Positions 20,887-32,297 of a DNA stretch of 64,000 nt are shown in pieces. A program made the position numbers and the translations under genes. Position 1 is the stretch's first letter. Each line of letters begins with the position of its first letter. The notes under the pieces are model-generated. The model ran no database searches. It saw only the letters and a program-made list of their open reading frames with translations, and had not been told where the DNA came from. Source of the stretch: Azorinus chamasolen (Eukaryota > Mollusca > Bivalvia > Cardiida > Solecurtidae); NCBI GenBank assembly GCA_963576725.1, contig OY755247.1:10943534-11007533 (forward strand), read 5' to 3'.

Positions 20887-21240
20887 TTAACCTTTCGAAT
20901 GCTTCGTGTCATGAGAATTCATTTTGTCGTTGTTTTACGGTGATATTTGTACTGATGGTATGCATAGCATCATAATGAAAATGCATAATTGTTTCTCATT
21001 TACAATACAGGACAGACGCTTGAAATAGGAAGGCTTGGTTCCATGCTTATAAAAAGTTTTAGTTGAGTCTGAGTTCGTTCTCAAGTTTTTGATTGGTCAG
21101 ATGTGAGCCTTTGGCTGCAACTTATCTAGATTTAGCTTTGTACTAGATATAGAGATGATATCTCCAGTCACTTCCATAAAAAGTCCAGAAAACAGGAAAA
21201 CATTGTTAGGGGACTAAAAGGGGGAGATAACTCCTGAAGT
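20887..21240. other. Unassigned stretch
   Basis: AT-rich, no supported feature. Confidence 0.45.
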
Positions 21241-21289
21241 ACTGGTCCGATCATAATGGAAATATGCGGTGCACATGTTTATATGGTCA

Positions 21290-21465
21290 TATGGCTATAC
21301 ATGTACATGAACTTTCAACAAAATTGAAGCTAATACTGTAGAAGAAGAAGGCCGGACAAAATTGTGTCCACGGACGGACAGACGGACGGACAGACGGACG
21401 GACAGACAGACGGACAACCTGATTCCAGTATACACCCCAAATTCGTTGTGGGGGTATTATAATAA
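21290..21465. repeat. GGAC/AGAC-rich repeat with terminal hairpin
   Basis: (GGACGGACAGAC)n-type tract at 21366-21415 followed by TATACACCCC and GTGGGGGTAT, which can pair. Same layout as the end of the 29.6-30.85 kb array. Confidence 0.65.
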
Positions 21466-21599
21466 AATTAAATACTAGTTGGAATTTCCTCTTACACATT
21501 TAAATAAAAAGTAATCTCGCAGTAAATCATGAACACTTTCAACTCCCATAAAAGTCCCTGCCCTAATCAAAAATTCCTGTTTTCAAATCCTATTACAAA

Positions 21600-21668
21600 C
21601 ATTCAGCTTATAAATATTCATTCAGCCCTTATTTCCTAGTACATGAATATTCATCTGGTAAAGGGTTA
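21600..21668. mobile_element. P1 end fragment
   Basis: TACATGAATATTCATCTGG plus TAAAGGGTTAA: a solo terminal piece without a hairpin. Confidence 0.65.
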
Positions 21669-21726
21669 AAAGTTCAAGCGAGGTTTCAATTTCGATGAGT
21701 ATAACACTACCTATAGCGTGCCTCTA

Positions 21727-21919
21727 CAAAAGAAACTGTTTTAAGCGGCCATCAAAAAGAGGTCTTACTATGGGTCTGTAATGCAAGTGGTAGCTTAATA
21801 CATGTCATAAGTAAAGCAGAAAGCTCCTATAGAAGCCTACTGCTTTACCTTTGTTAAGCAATCACCTTCCTTTTAAGAACCCTATGTTCAATAAATGAAT
21901 GGCCGCTTAGGTTCTACTG
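21727..21919. mobile_element. TA-6 MITE
   Basis: CAAAAGAAACTGTTTTAAGC at the left (CAGT eroded), CGCTTAGGTTCTACTG at the right, TA on both sides. The hairpin 21783-21866 is worn at the apex (CTCCTATAGAAG). Confidence 0.8.
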
Positions 21920-22045
21920 TATAACATGTCGTAGTTGTGTTGATATACTAGCCCTGTTTTACATGCAAATAAAAACGCCATATTTAAATGACTACTGTCG
22001 ATTAAAACTAGAAATGGTTATGTCCCAATAACGGTCGTAACATAC

Positions 22046-22288
22046 TTAACCCGTTTATTCCTTTATTATTTAATGACATCTCGTCAAGATTTTATTTTAG
22101 GACACCTCCATTTTTCATGTAAAGGGGGCACAGCAAACAAAATATTTGCTGGAATAAACCATTGACACTGATGGGTTCAGCAAACAGTGCAGACTCTGAT
22201 CAAAGGGCTCCTTCAGGAGCCCTTTGATCTGGGTTTACACTGTTTGCCTATGCCCCTTTTAAGTGTCACTGGGTAAAAAAGGGTTTAA
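22046..22288. mobile_element. P5 MITE
   Basis: TTAACCCGTTTATTCC at the left, GGGTAAAAAAGGGTTTAA at the right. Palindrome 22180-22247: GCAAACAGTGCAGACTCTGA arms with apex GGGCTCCTTCAGGAGCCC. Confidence 0.85.
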
Positions 22289-22331
22289 CATTTGAATCCT
22301 GAATATTGAAAGTGAAATTGCCAATCAGCGT

Positions 22332-22400
22332 TTAACCCTTTCCTTCATATATACGTGCGTTCACGCATTTGCAAACATAGTCTAGAATTCCCAGTATAAT
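22332..22400. mobile_element. P1-type left end fragment
   Basis: TTAACCCTTTCCTTCATATA and the start of the GCAAACA arm, then unrelated sequence. Confidence 0.6.
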
Positions 22401-22409
22401 GTCTTGTCC

Positions 22410-22760
22410 TGCTAGTATTCGGAGAGATTCGATCACTGATATATCATTTATCAATTCTCCAATAAAACGTCAGACTTCCGATTACCGCCATATTTCAACA
22501 GAACATTTGCAATGAGAAAAAATATTATTTCTTCGGAGAAAACTACAAAATGATTTCTTTTTCCCAAGTGAAAATGCCACGATGTTCTTCATGCAGACGA
22601 AATTTACATATTAGAGATTTCATCAAATACAAATGGTTCAAATGCAATAGAGAAAATACCTTGTCATGTCTGGTCATTTCATTTATTGTCTTAAAGTATG
22701 CATTTTCACAGCTTAATGAATCAGAAGTCTCTCTTAGTAAAGGATACTAGTATAATAGTA
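22410..22760 (-). repeat. Dispersed repeat S, copy 1
   Basis: Shares TTCGGAGAGAT, TATCATTTATCA, CCAATAAAAC and TTACCGCCATATT with 23230-23530 and 34565-34710. On the minus strand copies 1 and 2 encode related peptides (RHDKVFSLL and RNDKVIFAL; KFRLHEE and KLRLHEE), so it may be an old coding exon or element. I do not recognise the protein. Confidence 0.5.
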
Positions 22761-22794
22761 TCAATCCTCTTTTTTGATAAAAGCGTCCAACATA

Positions 22795-23073
22795 CCGTTG
22801 AACTTCGATATTTCGAACTTCGGGATAATTGGAAATAAGGTCCTCTCAAACTTTACAGTACAGAATTATTCTAAAATGCACCACTACGCATATCTAGAAA
22901 CACATGTAACAGGTTAACACAGGTCTTAAGTAATGCTGAAAGCTCCTACAGGACCTTTCAGCATTACTTTATACCTTCATTAAGCTGTGAACTTGAGAAA
23001 TTGTTCAAATTAGAAATCGGATAACTAGAACCCCTGTTATCTGGAAGCAATTTGAAAGGTCCCTTGAAGTTCG
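22795..23073. mobile_element. TA-2 MITE, left and right ends worn
   Basis: CCGTTGAACTTCGATATTTC at the left; the right end fades after CCCTTGAAGTTCG. Palindrome 22911-22988 keeps AAGCTCCTACAGGACCTTT. Confidence 0.75.
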
Positions 23074-23229
23074 CAGGGCTTGCTTCAATAGGCGACCAGC
23101 GACATTATTTACTTTTGACCCCACCAGCAGTTTACCAAATGCCTGATTTCTCTGAGCCACGGACAGATGTGGTTGGATTCATTTTACTGCAAATTACATC
23201 ATTTTTAATTTAATTAATTTCACTGGTTG

Positions 23230-23530
23230 TCTTCAAGAAGATTCGACCGCTGGTTTATCATTTATCATTTCCCCCAACTCAACGCCATAGTTCCAGTTAC
23301 CGCCGTACTTCAACGTAACAATTAATACCGAGCGTGTCAATGTGAAATGCTTTCTTCAAATAAACAGTTTGTTCAATTAAAATGTCACCACAAAACTCCT
23401 CATGCAGACGTAATTTGCATGAAACACGATCCAGGCAGTTTTCGCCAAAGACATTATCTGCCAACGTAAGAGCAAAAATTACCTTGTCGTTTCTTATTAA
23501 TTCGCTCATTGTTTAGAATGTGCAACTTCG
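23230..23530 (-). repeat. Dispersed repeat S, copy 2
   Basis: Contains a 70-codon minus-strand frame (23297-23509) starting MSELIRNDKVIFAL, related to the reading of copy 1 around LRLHEE. No known domain. The upstream frame-shared similarity suggests past coding constraint but is not proof. Confidence 0.45.
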
Positions 23531-23549
23531 CGACCAATCGAAAAAAGGT

Positions 23550-24040
23550 CTAAATCGGGGCCGTGGCGGCAAGTGGTAAGTGGTCGTTTAATGAAGTACG
23601 AAAACTACGCAGACAGATCTGCAATACAACCCTTTGTTTACAGCAGATTTCATATTACATTATTTTTACTAAGATTTTTATAACTTTCGGTAACTTGTGA
23701 TAATTGTGCCAATCTAGATAGCTTATTTCATATTGTTTATATAATTCTAGTAATTTAGAGAGCAATTACAACACTGTGATAATTTTCTTATTTTTCCACT
23801 AAAGTAATTTATTTAATTTTCTTCATAAGTCATGCCTCTCTATGTCAGACCATCAATAACAAGGCCCACAATGGAAATAAATAAGAGATGTACTTTCTCT
23901 TTTTTGTGTCGTCCTTGATATTGATGTGACTGGCATGGTTCATAACACGCATATTACACTATCATTATCAATTTTTATATTGTTATAATATTTAAATATG
24001 TATGTGTTGTTAACTATTGTCTTGTTGCTCAATATTGAAA
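23550..24040. other. AT-rich, TA-6/TA-3-like scrap only
   Basis: GGCAAGTGGTAAGTGGTCG near 23570 resembles a degraded MITE stem; the rest is unassigned. Confidence 0.4.
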
Positions 24041-24041
24041 T

Positions 24042-24062
24042 AAATCTATCTATCTATCTAAC
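24042..24062. repeat. (TCTA)n microsatellite
   Basis: Four to five TCTA units abutting the P1 end. Confidence 0.8.
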
Positions 24063-24570
24063 CCTTTTCCTGGTGGATATTCATGTAGGTCATGACGTCA
24101 TGAATATCAATATTTTTTTTATAATGGCATATGAACACAGGGCATTTTGGCCCTGACAGAAGCTGTAGAATCAGATCTACATTACACCATAAGTAAACAG
24201 AGCAGACCCTGATCAGGCGGCTCATATAGGACCTGTTTGATCTGGGACTACTCTGTTTGCAGATGCGTCAAAAGGGACCATACAAATTATTTCGAGATAA
24301 CAGACGTTCGAGTCATCCGATTTCAAATCTGAACAATTTCTCAAGGCCACAGCTTAATACAGGTCTAAAGTAATGCTGAAAGCTCCTATAGGTTGTAACA
24401 TGTGTTTCTAGATATCTGTAGAGATACATTATTGGAGCAATTCTGTATTGTAAGTTTTGGATTGACTGAACTTTTTGTTCGAGCTATCCAGAAGTTCGAG
24501 TTATCCGAGTTCGAGATATCGAAGTTCAGCTATAACATTAGTGACTCGTGTCCCGCACTGTAAGGGTTAA
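24058..24570. mobile_element. P-type MITE with P1 left, P5-like right, split by TA-2
   Basis: Left CTAACCCTTTTCC with ATATTCATG and hairpin 24193-24260 are P1. The right end GTGACTCGTGTCCCGCACTG then TAAGGGTTAA matches the P5-like element at 30950. A TA-2 piece (24274-24534) lies between them. Confidence 0.7.
24274..24534. mobile_element. TA-2 MITE, 5' and half-hairpin deletion
   Basis: Begins at GGGACCATACAAATTATTTC, so about 33 bp of the left end is missing. The right end is GAGATATCGAAGTTCAGCT. The right hairpin arm is deleted (CTCCTATAGGTTGTAACA). Confidence 0.8.
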
Positions 24571-24774
24571 ATATCGAATCTATCAACCACAGCATATCAT
24601 TAAAATACAGGACATCTTATAGAGTAATCCAACTGAAAGGATCTCTACTTCTCATTTGGTATAGCTTGGTATTTATTTGTCTATTGAAATAATTCACAGC
24701 TGAACAATATCCCTCACTGATTTAATTTCATTGCTATGTCATGCCATGTTCAATTTCTAACGTGTTCGTCAGCT

Positions 24775-24975
24775 AGCACTTATGAATCGCATCTGCAAAC
24801 AGATTGGACTATGCCGAGATGCCGAGTACTCGGCGTCTCTTCAAGATTCAAGTCGTTTTGCACACAGTGAACCGAGTGGCAAAATATTGAATGAATCGTG
24901 GGAAGGCACACATTGCTAGGCAATCAGAATTTAAGCACACATTTATTTTCGGGGGCAAGTGTTAAACAAAACATG
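24775..24975. mobile_element. P4b MITE, degenerate
   Basis: GAATCGCATCTGCAAACAG, hairpin 24794-24862 around GCCGAGTACTCGGC, and the right half words AATTTAAGCACACATTT. Confidence 0.65.
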
Positions 24976-25065
24976 ATAAATGCAGGTTAATCAACTTGAA
25001 GAAATTTAAATCCCAGTGGTTACATTTCCTTGTAAATTGTTTAATAACAATAAATAAACCATGTA

Positions 25066-25225
25066 CAGTAAAACACTTATACACTGGAATTCTAATAGAG
25101 AAGCATTTGTTACGTATAAATAGATGACTGCTTAATGATTGGGTGAAAGTGTTTCACCATGCATTAAGCTTCCATCTGTCTGTCTCCAAGATCGATATTT
25201 ATACCAACTTTGAAGGGTTTTACTC
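25066..25225. mobile_element. TA-4-like MITE
   Basis: CAGTAAAACACTTATACACTG at the left, AAGGGTTTTACT at the right. Short palindrome 25122-25182 (GACTGCTTAATG, CATGCATTAAGC). Confidence 0.65.
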
Positions 25226-26234
25226 TAACAGCTATAAGTACAGAGTTAAAATGCACATTATTCTGTTTTTTAAATGACAGTTGTATAAAATGTTTGAGCG
25301 TTTGTGGTTTGCCTGTCTATGGCGTACGATTCCAATCGGACGTCACAATTGTCGCTTTTTTGTTCCACAAGTGGTGTTCTTAATGATATTTGGAATCTAC
25401 CAAATTAAGTGTTGTATGAACTTGCACTTCAGAGTTCTCATGTGTATTTGTTTTCTTGAATCGTCGATCCAATTTCAACACAAATGTTCAACATTTTTTA
25501 CATTATATTGGTCAAATATTGGTCAAATAACGGAAAGAACACCTACACTACCTGGGACGCGGCGTATTTGCCATAAATGGCTTTAAAATACCGGTATATT
25601 CATTATGTTCAAAATATCTTCAGTCACTCATGGATGGATTAAAATATAATGCCACAGAAATGTTCCGTGTGTGACTCATAAAAATGTGATGTTCACGGCC
25701 GCTGCTGGTTATTCCTGTGAGCTGTCTGAGACATCTAACCATGTTTGACCTACAGACCTTCCTCTTTTGTCGCGTTTGTTGAGCTAATTGCCATTATTGG
25801 CTTATTGTTATTTCAAACAAATTTTATCCCGTCTGACAAGAATTAAACGCAAGTTAGGAAAATTCCATTCCGAACCAGACATGTTTGCTATTGAAAACGC
25901 CATGAAAAACATATACAACTTCGTTCAAGGAAATATATCACAACATTATAGGTTATGTTTTCCTTCAATAAATTTCATTCAAACATAAATCATTTATCTT
26001 CTCCATTCCAGTTTATAAAAGAGAAAAAACTCAAATATAGGAGTCGGAGCCGACAAGGTCACTTTCCTTTCCTTTACTTTACTTTCGTTCAAGGAAATAT
26101 ATCACAACAGTATAGTGTATCCTATGTACACGTGTTATGTGGTTTAACAAATAGAATGGCATGAAAGCATTTGGAGAGTCAGCGCAATTGGGTTGAAATT
26201 GTATTGTAACATTTTCAAGGGACGCTTGATTCCT
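25226..26234. other. No supported gene; short direct repeat
   Basis: Several 60-100 codon frames without recognised domains. TTCGTTCAAGGAAATATATC recurs at about 25920 and 26087. Confidence 0.45.
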
Positions 26235-26540
26235 TTAACGATTAACTGCAAAACCATTGTTTAAATTCCATCTTTTCGTGAATATGAAATGCTCAACCAT
26301 TGTTTCAACCCACGAATATATACTGCATCAGTATTGTTTTAAACTTATTGTTTGTGAAAATGAACTGATAATTATGGTTTTAAATTCAAGTTTTCGCAAA
26401 TTTGAACTGCTTAACTATTGTTTTAACTCCAATTTCTCCCGAATATGAACTGCATCAGCATCGTTTCAAACGAATGTTTTGTGAATATGAACTGTACAAT
26501 CATTGTTTTAAATTTAGGTTTCGTGAATATGTCTCGTGTA
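26235..26540. repeat. About 41-bp degenerate minisatellite
   Basis: Roughly seven diverged units with the words GTGAATATGAACTGC and CATTGTTTTAAA. Confidence 0.75.
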
Positions 26541-26570
26541 TATTTTTGCAAGACCTTTTAGCCTGCACGC

Positions 26571-26790
26571 TTAACCCGGTCTTCTATAAACACGCATTTC
26601 TACACCCTTGCAAACAGAATAGACCCAGATCAGACGGCTCCTATAGGAGCCGTCTGATCAGGGCATTCTCTGTTTGCTTCTGATATTCTACGGTTTCTGC
26701 CAGGACAAACACATTATTTGACCATGTATTGTTATACCAAGTAATGTAATCAATTTTAATGAGATTATTATTTCTAGAGTAAAGAGTTAA
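26571..26790. mobile_element. P1 MITE, inverted, perfect hairpin
   Basis: TTAACCCGGTCTTCTATAAA at the left, TAGAGTAAAGAGTTAA at the right. Palindrome 26610-26677 with CCCAGATCAGACGGCTCC arms and TATA apex. Confidence 0.9.
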
Positions 26791-26855
26791 GTTAAACTTA
26801 AGTTACACACTTAACCATTTCGACGCTGAATATTAAGGGTGAAACTCCATCATAT

Positions 26856-27081
26856 TTAACCCATTACCTCATAGGCTATTTTTATATCCAACCTCTGAAT
26901 AAATCTACCGAAAAGGAGTATTTACTAGCGAAGAGGAAACTTTTAGAATGTCTTAGTTTGAAATCATTGTGATAAATATTGCATTTGCTCCTATAGTATC
27001 AAATGCTCTATTTTTCACAATAGTTCAACGGGTGTCTTTTGCAGAGGCTTCTAAAGTCGCCAGCATGAGGGAAAGGGTTAA
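26856..27081. mobile_element. P2 MITE, complete reference copy
   Basis: TTAACCCATTACCTCATAGG at the left, GCATGAGGGAAAGGGTTAA at the right. Palindrome 26956-27027 with ATTGTGATAAATATTGCATT arm and CTCCTATAG apex. Confidence 0.9.
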
Positions 27082-27805
27082 CAGGTAAATATCATTCAGT
27101 ATGAGAGGGTATACTTTGTGAGATCATTTTAAATGATGATTATACATTTCAAACCCTGATGACAGGTCTCCTCTGGGAGTTACCAGATCTTGGTCAGCAC
27201 TGCTTGGAAATCAAAGCACACTCCTTTCCCGTATTAAAATGGCTAAAAGTTAAATGCACACACATCGATAGAGTAAGAAACCCACTTAGACATTTGAAAC
27301 ATTCCTCCTTCACAGAGTTTTGAATTCTTCTTTTACAGACATTTGAAACATTATTTTTCAAAGTACATGTATTACGTAAATATGGTTAAGCAGGGGTTGG
27401 TATACAAATTTAGCACTGTGGATAATTCCTGATTTAATAGGGAAATAAGGCGTTTAAAGAAACGTTTATAGAACCATTCAAATAGGTTATTGAACCAAGT
27501 CCCGATATTTAATGGCATTATTGTTTAAAGCAAATGAAATTAAATATATCTATTATATAGATTGGAATGTTTCAATTGTTGAACCAAATAAATGTAATTT
27601 GTTGGACAAAGATTGTAAGATTTATTTCAGTAAATCCTAATGCACGAAATATCCAACTAAACGTAGTTACATGTAATTGAACAAAAGTAATATTTTCTAC
27701 ATAATTGACTTTTATTATGCAAAGCTAAGTCGAATGACGACCACAGCAGAAAATCTGCTAACTTCCCCCAATATTTGTTATTACAGTTAGTTCCTTTCCT
27801 TTAAA
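27082..27805. other. Mostly unassigned
   Basis: A decayed hairpin scrap lies at 27156-27200 (CCCTGATGACAGGTCTCC). The rest is AT-rich without features. Confidence 0.45.
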
Positions 27806-27998
27806 CAGAGCAACAGCTAAATGTGCGTACTCAAATATTAAAATAGTCATTTCTCCGTCAAACCCTATGTTATGACCACTCTATAGAATCGTCTCTCCGA
27901 GACGATTCTATAGAGTAGTCACAACATAGGATTTGATGAGAAATGAAGGAATTATTCTTGAAAATGTTTTTAATTTACGCATCTTATCTGGACCTGTG
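27806..27998. mobile_element. N-family MITE
   Basis: CAGAGCAACAGCTAAATGTG at the left, CATCTTATCTGGACCTGTG at the right. Palindrome 27849-27942 with TCCGAGACGATTC apex. Confidence 0.88.
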
Positions 27999-28206
27999 TT
28001 TACAGGTCGCCGACGCATCGCTTTCAATTGCAAACATAATATTATATTTAATATCAATAATTCTTCTTATTACATGTATCTGCTGAACGTCTATGTTAAC
28101 CCTATTATTTTAACCAAAATCCGCAAGAATGTGTAATTCAAGTGAGTGTATTGTTTTCCTATATTTTCTATGTTTAAAGTTATCAGAATGGTACCAAACT
28201 AATTCA

Positions 28207-28417
28207 TTAACCTTTCAACCCAGTAAACACACGCTATCATTTGAAAACAGTGTATACTCAGATCGTTTGTCCCCTTAGAGGAGATCTCTACTTAGGACCC
28301 GCACTGTTTGTCATTAAAATCATTTCTCAAATTTAAGCATTTAATACTTATTGGACTCTACAGTTAAACACTCACGGGCTATTCCACTCTCATAATTCAG
28401 GATTGGAAAGGGCTTAA
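28207..28417. mobile_element. P5-like MITE, worn hairpin
   Basis: TTAACCTTTCAACCCAGTAA at the left, GATTGGAAAGGGCTTAA at the right. The degenerate stem 28243-28312 keeps GAAAACAGTGTATACTCAGA and GCACTGTTTGTC. Confidence 0.75.
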
Positions 28418-28850
28418 ACCTTACAACCTATTTCGCAGGGAAACTGGCTGTCCAAATCCATGGAATAATTAGAGTAATACTCGGCGTTTTTCATAGCTTT
28501 CTATACACTCCTTTGATCTAAAGCTCGACAGGACCGATTCAACAGTACTCCGTATATCCATTAGTCTTGTATAGATTCCAGTCCATATATGTTAAGAGAA
28601 AGAGATGGTGAGTGCGATTATTATCATTTGTAAATGCGTATTGAAATCTATTGGTTATAGACATTCACATTATGCTTGATGGATAACTATATTACATTAA
28701 GGAGAAGTCAGAAATAACACATTGACCTAAGCTCAAATAATTTTATCAATTTACAAATATAATTCTAAGTACACCAATAGCATTCATTCAGTTATCACAT
28801 TGACAATCTATATCTTCATTTACCAACCGTAAAGGCATAACTATTAGTTA
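28418..28850. other. AT-rich, nothing recognised
   Basis: No palindrome, TIR or plausible exon seen. Confidence 0.45.
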
Positions 28851-29029
28851 TAGAGCTCAAGATAAGATGCGTAAATTAAAATATTTTCAAGAATAACTTC
28901 TTTATTTCTCCATCAAACCCTATGTTGTGACCACTCTTTAGAATCGTTTCTTCGAGACGATTCTAAAGAGTGGTCACAGCATACGGGTTTAGTGGATAAA
29001 TGACGAGTTTGGTATTGAGTTTTTCTCTG
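28851..29029. mobile_element. N-family MITE
   Basis: TAGAGCTCAAGATAAGATGC at the left, TTTTTCTCTG at the right. Palindrome 28905-29000 carries CAAACCCTATGTTGTGACC, nearly identical to the TA-7 stem, with apex CTTCGAGACG. Confidence 0.85.
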
Positions 29030-29100
29030 AAAGTTTAACAACTATATTAAATCTAGTGATGTACAACAAACTTATCATACGCCTACAGAAGCCTTCTTGC

Positions 29101-29178
29101 TTATAGTAGCAAATGGTGCAGACCCTGATTAAACTGCTCCTTTATGACCAGTTTGACCCGGGTCTGCACTATGTGTCT
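29101..29178. mobile_element. P5-like hairpin remnant
   Basis: AGCAAATGGTGCAGACCCTG and GGGTCTGCACTATGTG as facing arms; element ends not visible. Confidence 0.55.
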
Positions 29179-29277
29179 AGCCCGTTTAGAGTAAGACAAA
29201 TAGAATCGGTGTTATGTCAATAAGTTCGAACTAAGTGTTGCTCGAAACAGGTATACATCTAATATACTCAACAAAAA

Positions 29278-29397
29278 AGAGTTCCAGATTAGATGCGTAA
29301 ATTAAAACATTACAAGGATAACTTCATTATTTCTCCACCAAACCCTAAAGAAAATAGCGAGTTTGGTATATGAGTACGCGCAGTAACTGTTGTTCTG
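29278..29397. mobile_element. N-family MITE, hairpin deleted
   Basis: GAGTTCCAGATTAGATGCG left flank joins through ACCAAACCCTAAAG to the right flank GAGTTTGGTATATGAGTACG. The stem is gone. Confidence 0.75.
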
Positions 29398-29559
29398 TTA
29401 AGTGTATTATTATTAAACGTGGAATAAAAGAAACAAGAGTACCGCATACGGTACATAATACGCCCACTTGCAAACTTTCTCTGATTCAACATGACTTATA
29501 AGTGTTGACATTTTCTAATCTGTGCATCAGATCTTGATTTCCATATTAAGGTGATACTA

Positions 29560-30855
29560 TTTTTAAAAAAATTGAAGTGAATATCTTATTAAATAAAACA
29601 AGTTACAGCTAATCCTCACATTTGCAGATTTTTGTAAAGTGCAACGGCCATAACTCTGTAAAGACAAACTGAATGAACCTCAAAATAAATTCAGTTTCAG
29701 ATTGTGTTGCTTAAAATATTTGTGTTAAGTTTCATTTATACCATTTTAATAGTTTTCCCAGAAAATAACAGACAAACTAAAAGTTGACCGACAAACAAAG
29801 CAACGAACACACAAGTTCAAGGACCATAACTTTAGAATAAAATGACATATCAAAAACCCCGCAATATATGTGAAAATTGATATTAAGGTTTAACCATATA
29901 AAAAAAATGAAGTAAATATCATTTCAAATAAAAAAGTTATGGCCATCCTCATATTTGCATAGAATTGCATTACTTTTTTTAGTGCAGGGGCCATAACTCC
30001 GAAACGAAAAATCAAATGAACCTCAGAATCGACTTAGCTACAGGTATTGATGCCCCAAACGTGTGTGTGAAGTTTCATTAATATCTGTCAAACAGTTTTC
30101 CCAGAAAACAGCGGACAAACTATTTGCATATATTTGCATTATTTTTTAAGTAAAAGGACCATAACTCCGAAACGACAAATCACTCAGCTTCAGATCTTGA
30201 TGCATTAAACATTTGGGTGAAGTTTCATTAATATCTCTCAAATAGGTTTCCCATAAAACAGCGGACAAACTATTTGCATGTATTTGCATTATTTTTAAGT
30301 ACAAGGGCCATAACTCCGAAACGACAAATCAAATGAACCTCAGAATCGACTCAGCTTCAGATATTGATGCATTAAATATTTGTGTGAAGTTTCATTAATA
30401 TCTCTCAAATAGTTTTCCCAGAAAACAGCGGACAAACTTTTTGCATGTATTTGCATTATTTTTAAGTACAAGGGCCATAACTCCGAAACGACAAATCAAA
30501 TGAACCTCAGAATCGATTCAGCTTCAGATCTTGATGCATTAAACATTTGTGTGAAGTTTCATTAATATCTCTCAAATAATTTTCCCAGAAAACAGCGGAC
30601 AAACTATTTGCATGTATTTGCATTATTTTTAAGGACAAGGGCCATAACTCTGAAACGAACAATCAAATGAACCTCGGAATCAACTCAGCTTCAGATCATG
30701 ATGCATTACACATTTGTGTGAAGTTTCATTAACATCTGTCAAATAGGTTTTCCGAGAAAACAGCGGACAAACAAATTGTTGACGGACGAACGAACGGACG
30801 GACGGACAGGGCCACGCCAATATACGACCACCTTTATTAGGTGGGCGTATAAAAA
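29560..30855. repeat. 167-bp tandem array with GGAC tail
   Basis: The word GGCCATAACTCCGAAACG-like recurs at about 29646, 29821, 29989, 30156, 30306, 30473 and 30640; typical spacing is 167 bp and one unit is 150. Later units are more alike than earlier ones. The array ends in ACGGACGGACGGACAGGG and a short CCACCTTTATTAGGTGGG hairpin. Confidence 0.88.
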
Positions 30856-30949
30856 GCATACTATGTAATGACAGTTTTATTACAGAAGAGTCTCGCTTAT
30901 GTGAGCAAATACTTCATTAAGATATAACTCTGTAAAAGCGAGCGGTTTC

Positions 30950-31121
30950 TTAACCCTTACAACGCTGAACTCTATGGTGAATATTTAGGGATTTGTCTTA
31001 CGAAAAGTGTACCATGACAGTGCAGACTCCAATGAGAAGGCTCCTCTATGAGTCCTCTCATCAGGGCCTACACTGTTTGCAAAGTATATTAGTGACTCGT
31101 ACCCCGCATGGTAAGGGTTAA
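30950..31121. mobile_element. P5-like MITE
   Basis: TTAACCCTTACAACGCTGAA at the left, CCGCATGGTAAGGGTTAA at the right. Worn palindrome 31013-31080 (ACAGTGCAGACTCC, CTACACTGTTTGC). Its right end matches the right end at 24540-24570. Confidence 0.8.
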
Positions 31122-31178
31122 TGCAGTGCTAAAGCAATGCAAAAAGCTCCGATAGGACTTTCGTCCTGCATTAATCCT
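31122..31178. mobile_element. MITE stem scrap
   Basis: AAAAAGCTCCGATAGGAC and TCGTCCTGCATTAA derive from a TA-3-type hairpin. Confidence 0.5.
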
Positions 31179-31180
31179 AT

Positions 31181-31485
31181 GGTGTGCGGTGGTCTAGTGG
31201 TAACGCGCTTGACTATCAGACCGGAGGTCCGGGGTTCAAATCCCGGTCCCTCCCGGAAATTTCAGAGACGCTTTTCTGTGTCTCCCACCCGCACCTCCTC
31301 TCCACCCAGGGGTTAAAATGGACACCTGCGAGGGTCACTCGTCGGTACTGCGGCTGCATGATTGCGTCATATGTTAGCAGTGCTCAATATTGTAGGCCAA
31401 TGACTCAAAGACCAGGGGAGTAAATGTACAGTCGGCTGAGCGGTCATTCGGACTGAAAGCAGACTATAACTAGGTACTTTACTTT
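31181..31485 (+). mobile_element. tRNA-derived SINE
   Basis: The head resembles a tRNA, with internal RNA polymerase III promoter boxes: A box TGGTCTAGTGG (31190-31200) and B box GGTTCAAATCC (31233-31243). The 5' and 3' ends of the head do not form an acceptor stem, so this is not a working tRNA gene. An unrelated body follows with a T-rich end near TACTTTACTTTTT (about 31465-31485). An open frame of 79 codons starting in the head is accidental. Confidence 0.8.
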
Positions 31486-31682
31486 TTAAAATCCGCCATT
31501 AGGCGACTTTTAAGTGGTCTTGTTAGCAACTTTTCAATGCTTTACTATGCATCATTTAATTTATATTGAAAAGTAATTCCTTTGAAAATGTAGCGTTACG
31601 ACTCAGGCGTAACAGATAACCAACCCAGCAACAAACTTCACAAAGTGTATATTGTTCAGTATAACAGACTTAATTCCGAATA

Positions 31683-31886
31683 CAGTAAAACCTCTCTATA
31701 ACGGCCACTAAGTTACATCAAGTATTTTGTGTTATAGTCAGGTGGCTGCTTAAAGCAAGGTGAAAGTAAAACATAACGCTCCTATAGGATCGTTCTGTTT
31801 TAATTTCACCTTGCATTAAGCAGTCACCTGACCTAAATACCAACTAATTCACACAATTTAGTGGCTGTTATAGAGAGGTTTTACTG
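31683..31886. mobile_element. TA-1 MITE, complete
   Basis: CAGTAAAACCTCTCTATAAC to GAGAGGTTTTACTG. Palindrome 31739-31830 with one apex mismatch (CTCCTATAGGAT). 204 bp, the same length as the copy at 3859. Confidence 0.92.
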
Positions 31887-32297
31887 CACCTGGTTACTCC
31901 AAATTGTCCTGCTCCTTAAGAAAAAAGTTCCACGTCTAACAACTATATCACAGTTCAAACACTAACGATAATCCAGTGATATTATTTCGAGAACGTTCAA
32001 AATAACTTGTAAGTAACTCCGTGTCACCAAAGACTAATATTAGTACGTGCCAGTCTTATTTATGTTAGCTAAGAACACTCTAGAAAGTTGATGGAGAAAA
32101 CAGGATGTAAACAGGTCAGTTTCTAGGAATAGATCAGAAAACAAACTACTGATATCAACAGCTTTGCTTCTAGAAATTGCTATTGTTCTTAGATATTCTA
32201 TGACATTCTTTGACACCAAGAAATATGTTGATAAACAGTAAACATGTTTGCGTATTAATTAAGATAAACAATAAACAACATATTTTGGTGTGTATTA
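31887..32297. other. Unassigned
   Basis: No palindrome, TIR or plausible exon seen. Confidence 0.45.

Noticed and set aside
31181..31255. Functional tRNA gene
   Set aside because: A and B boxes are present, but the ends do not form an acceptor stem and a SINE body follows.
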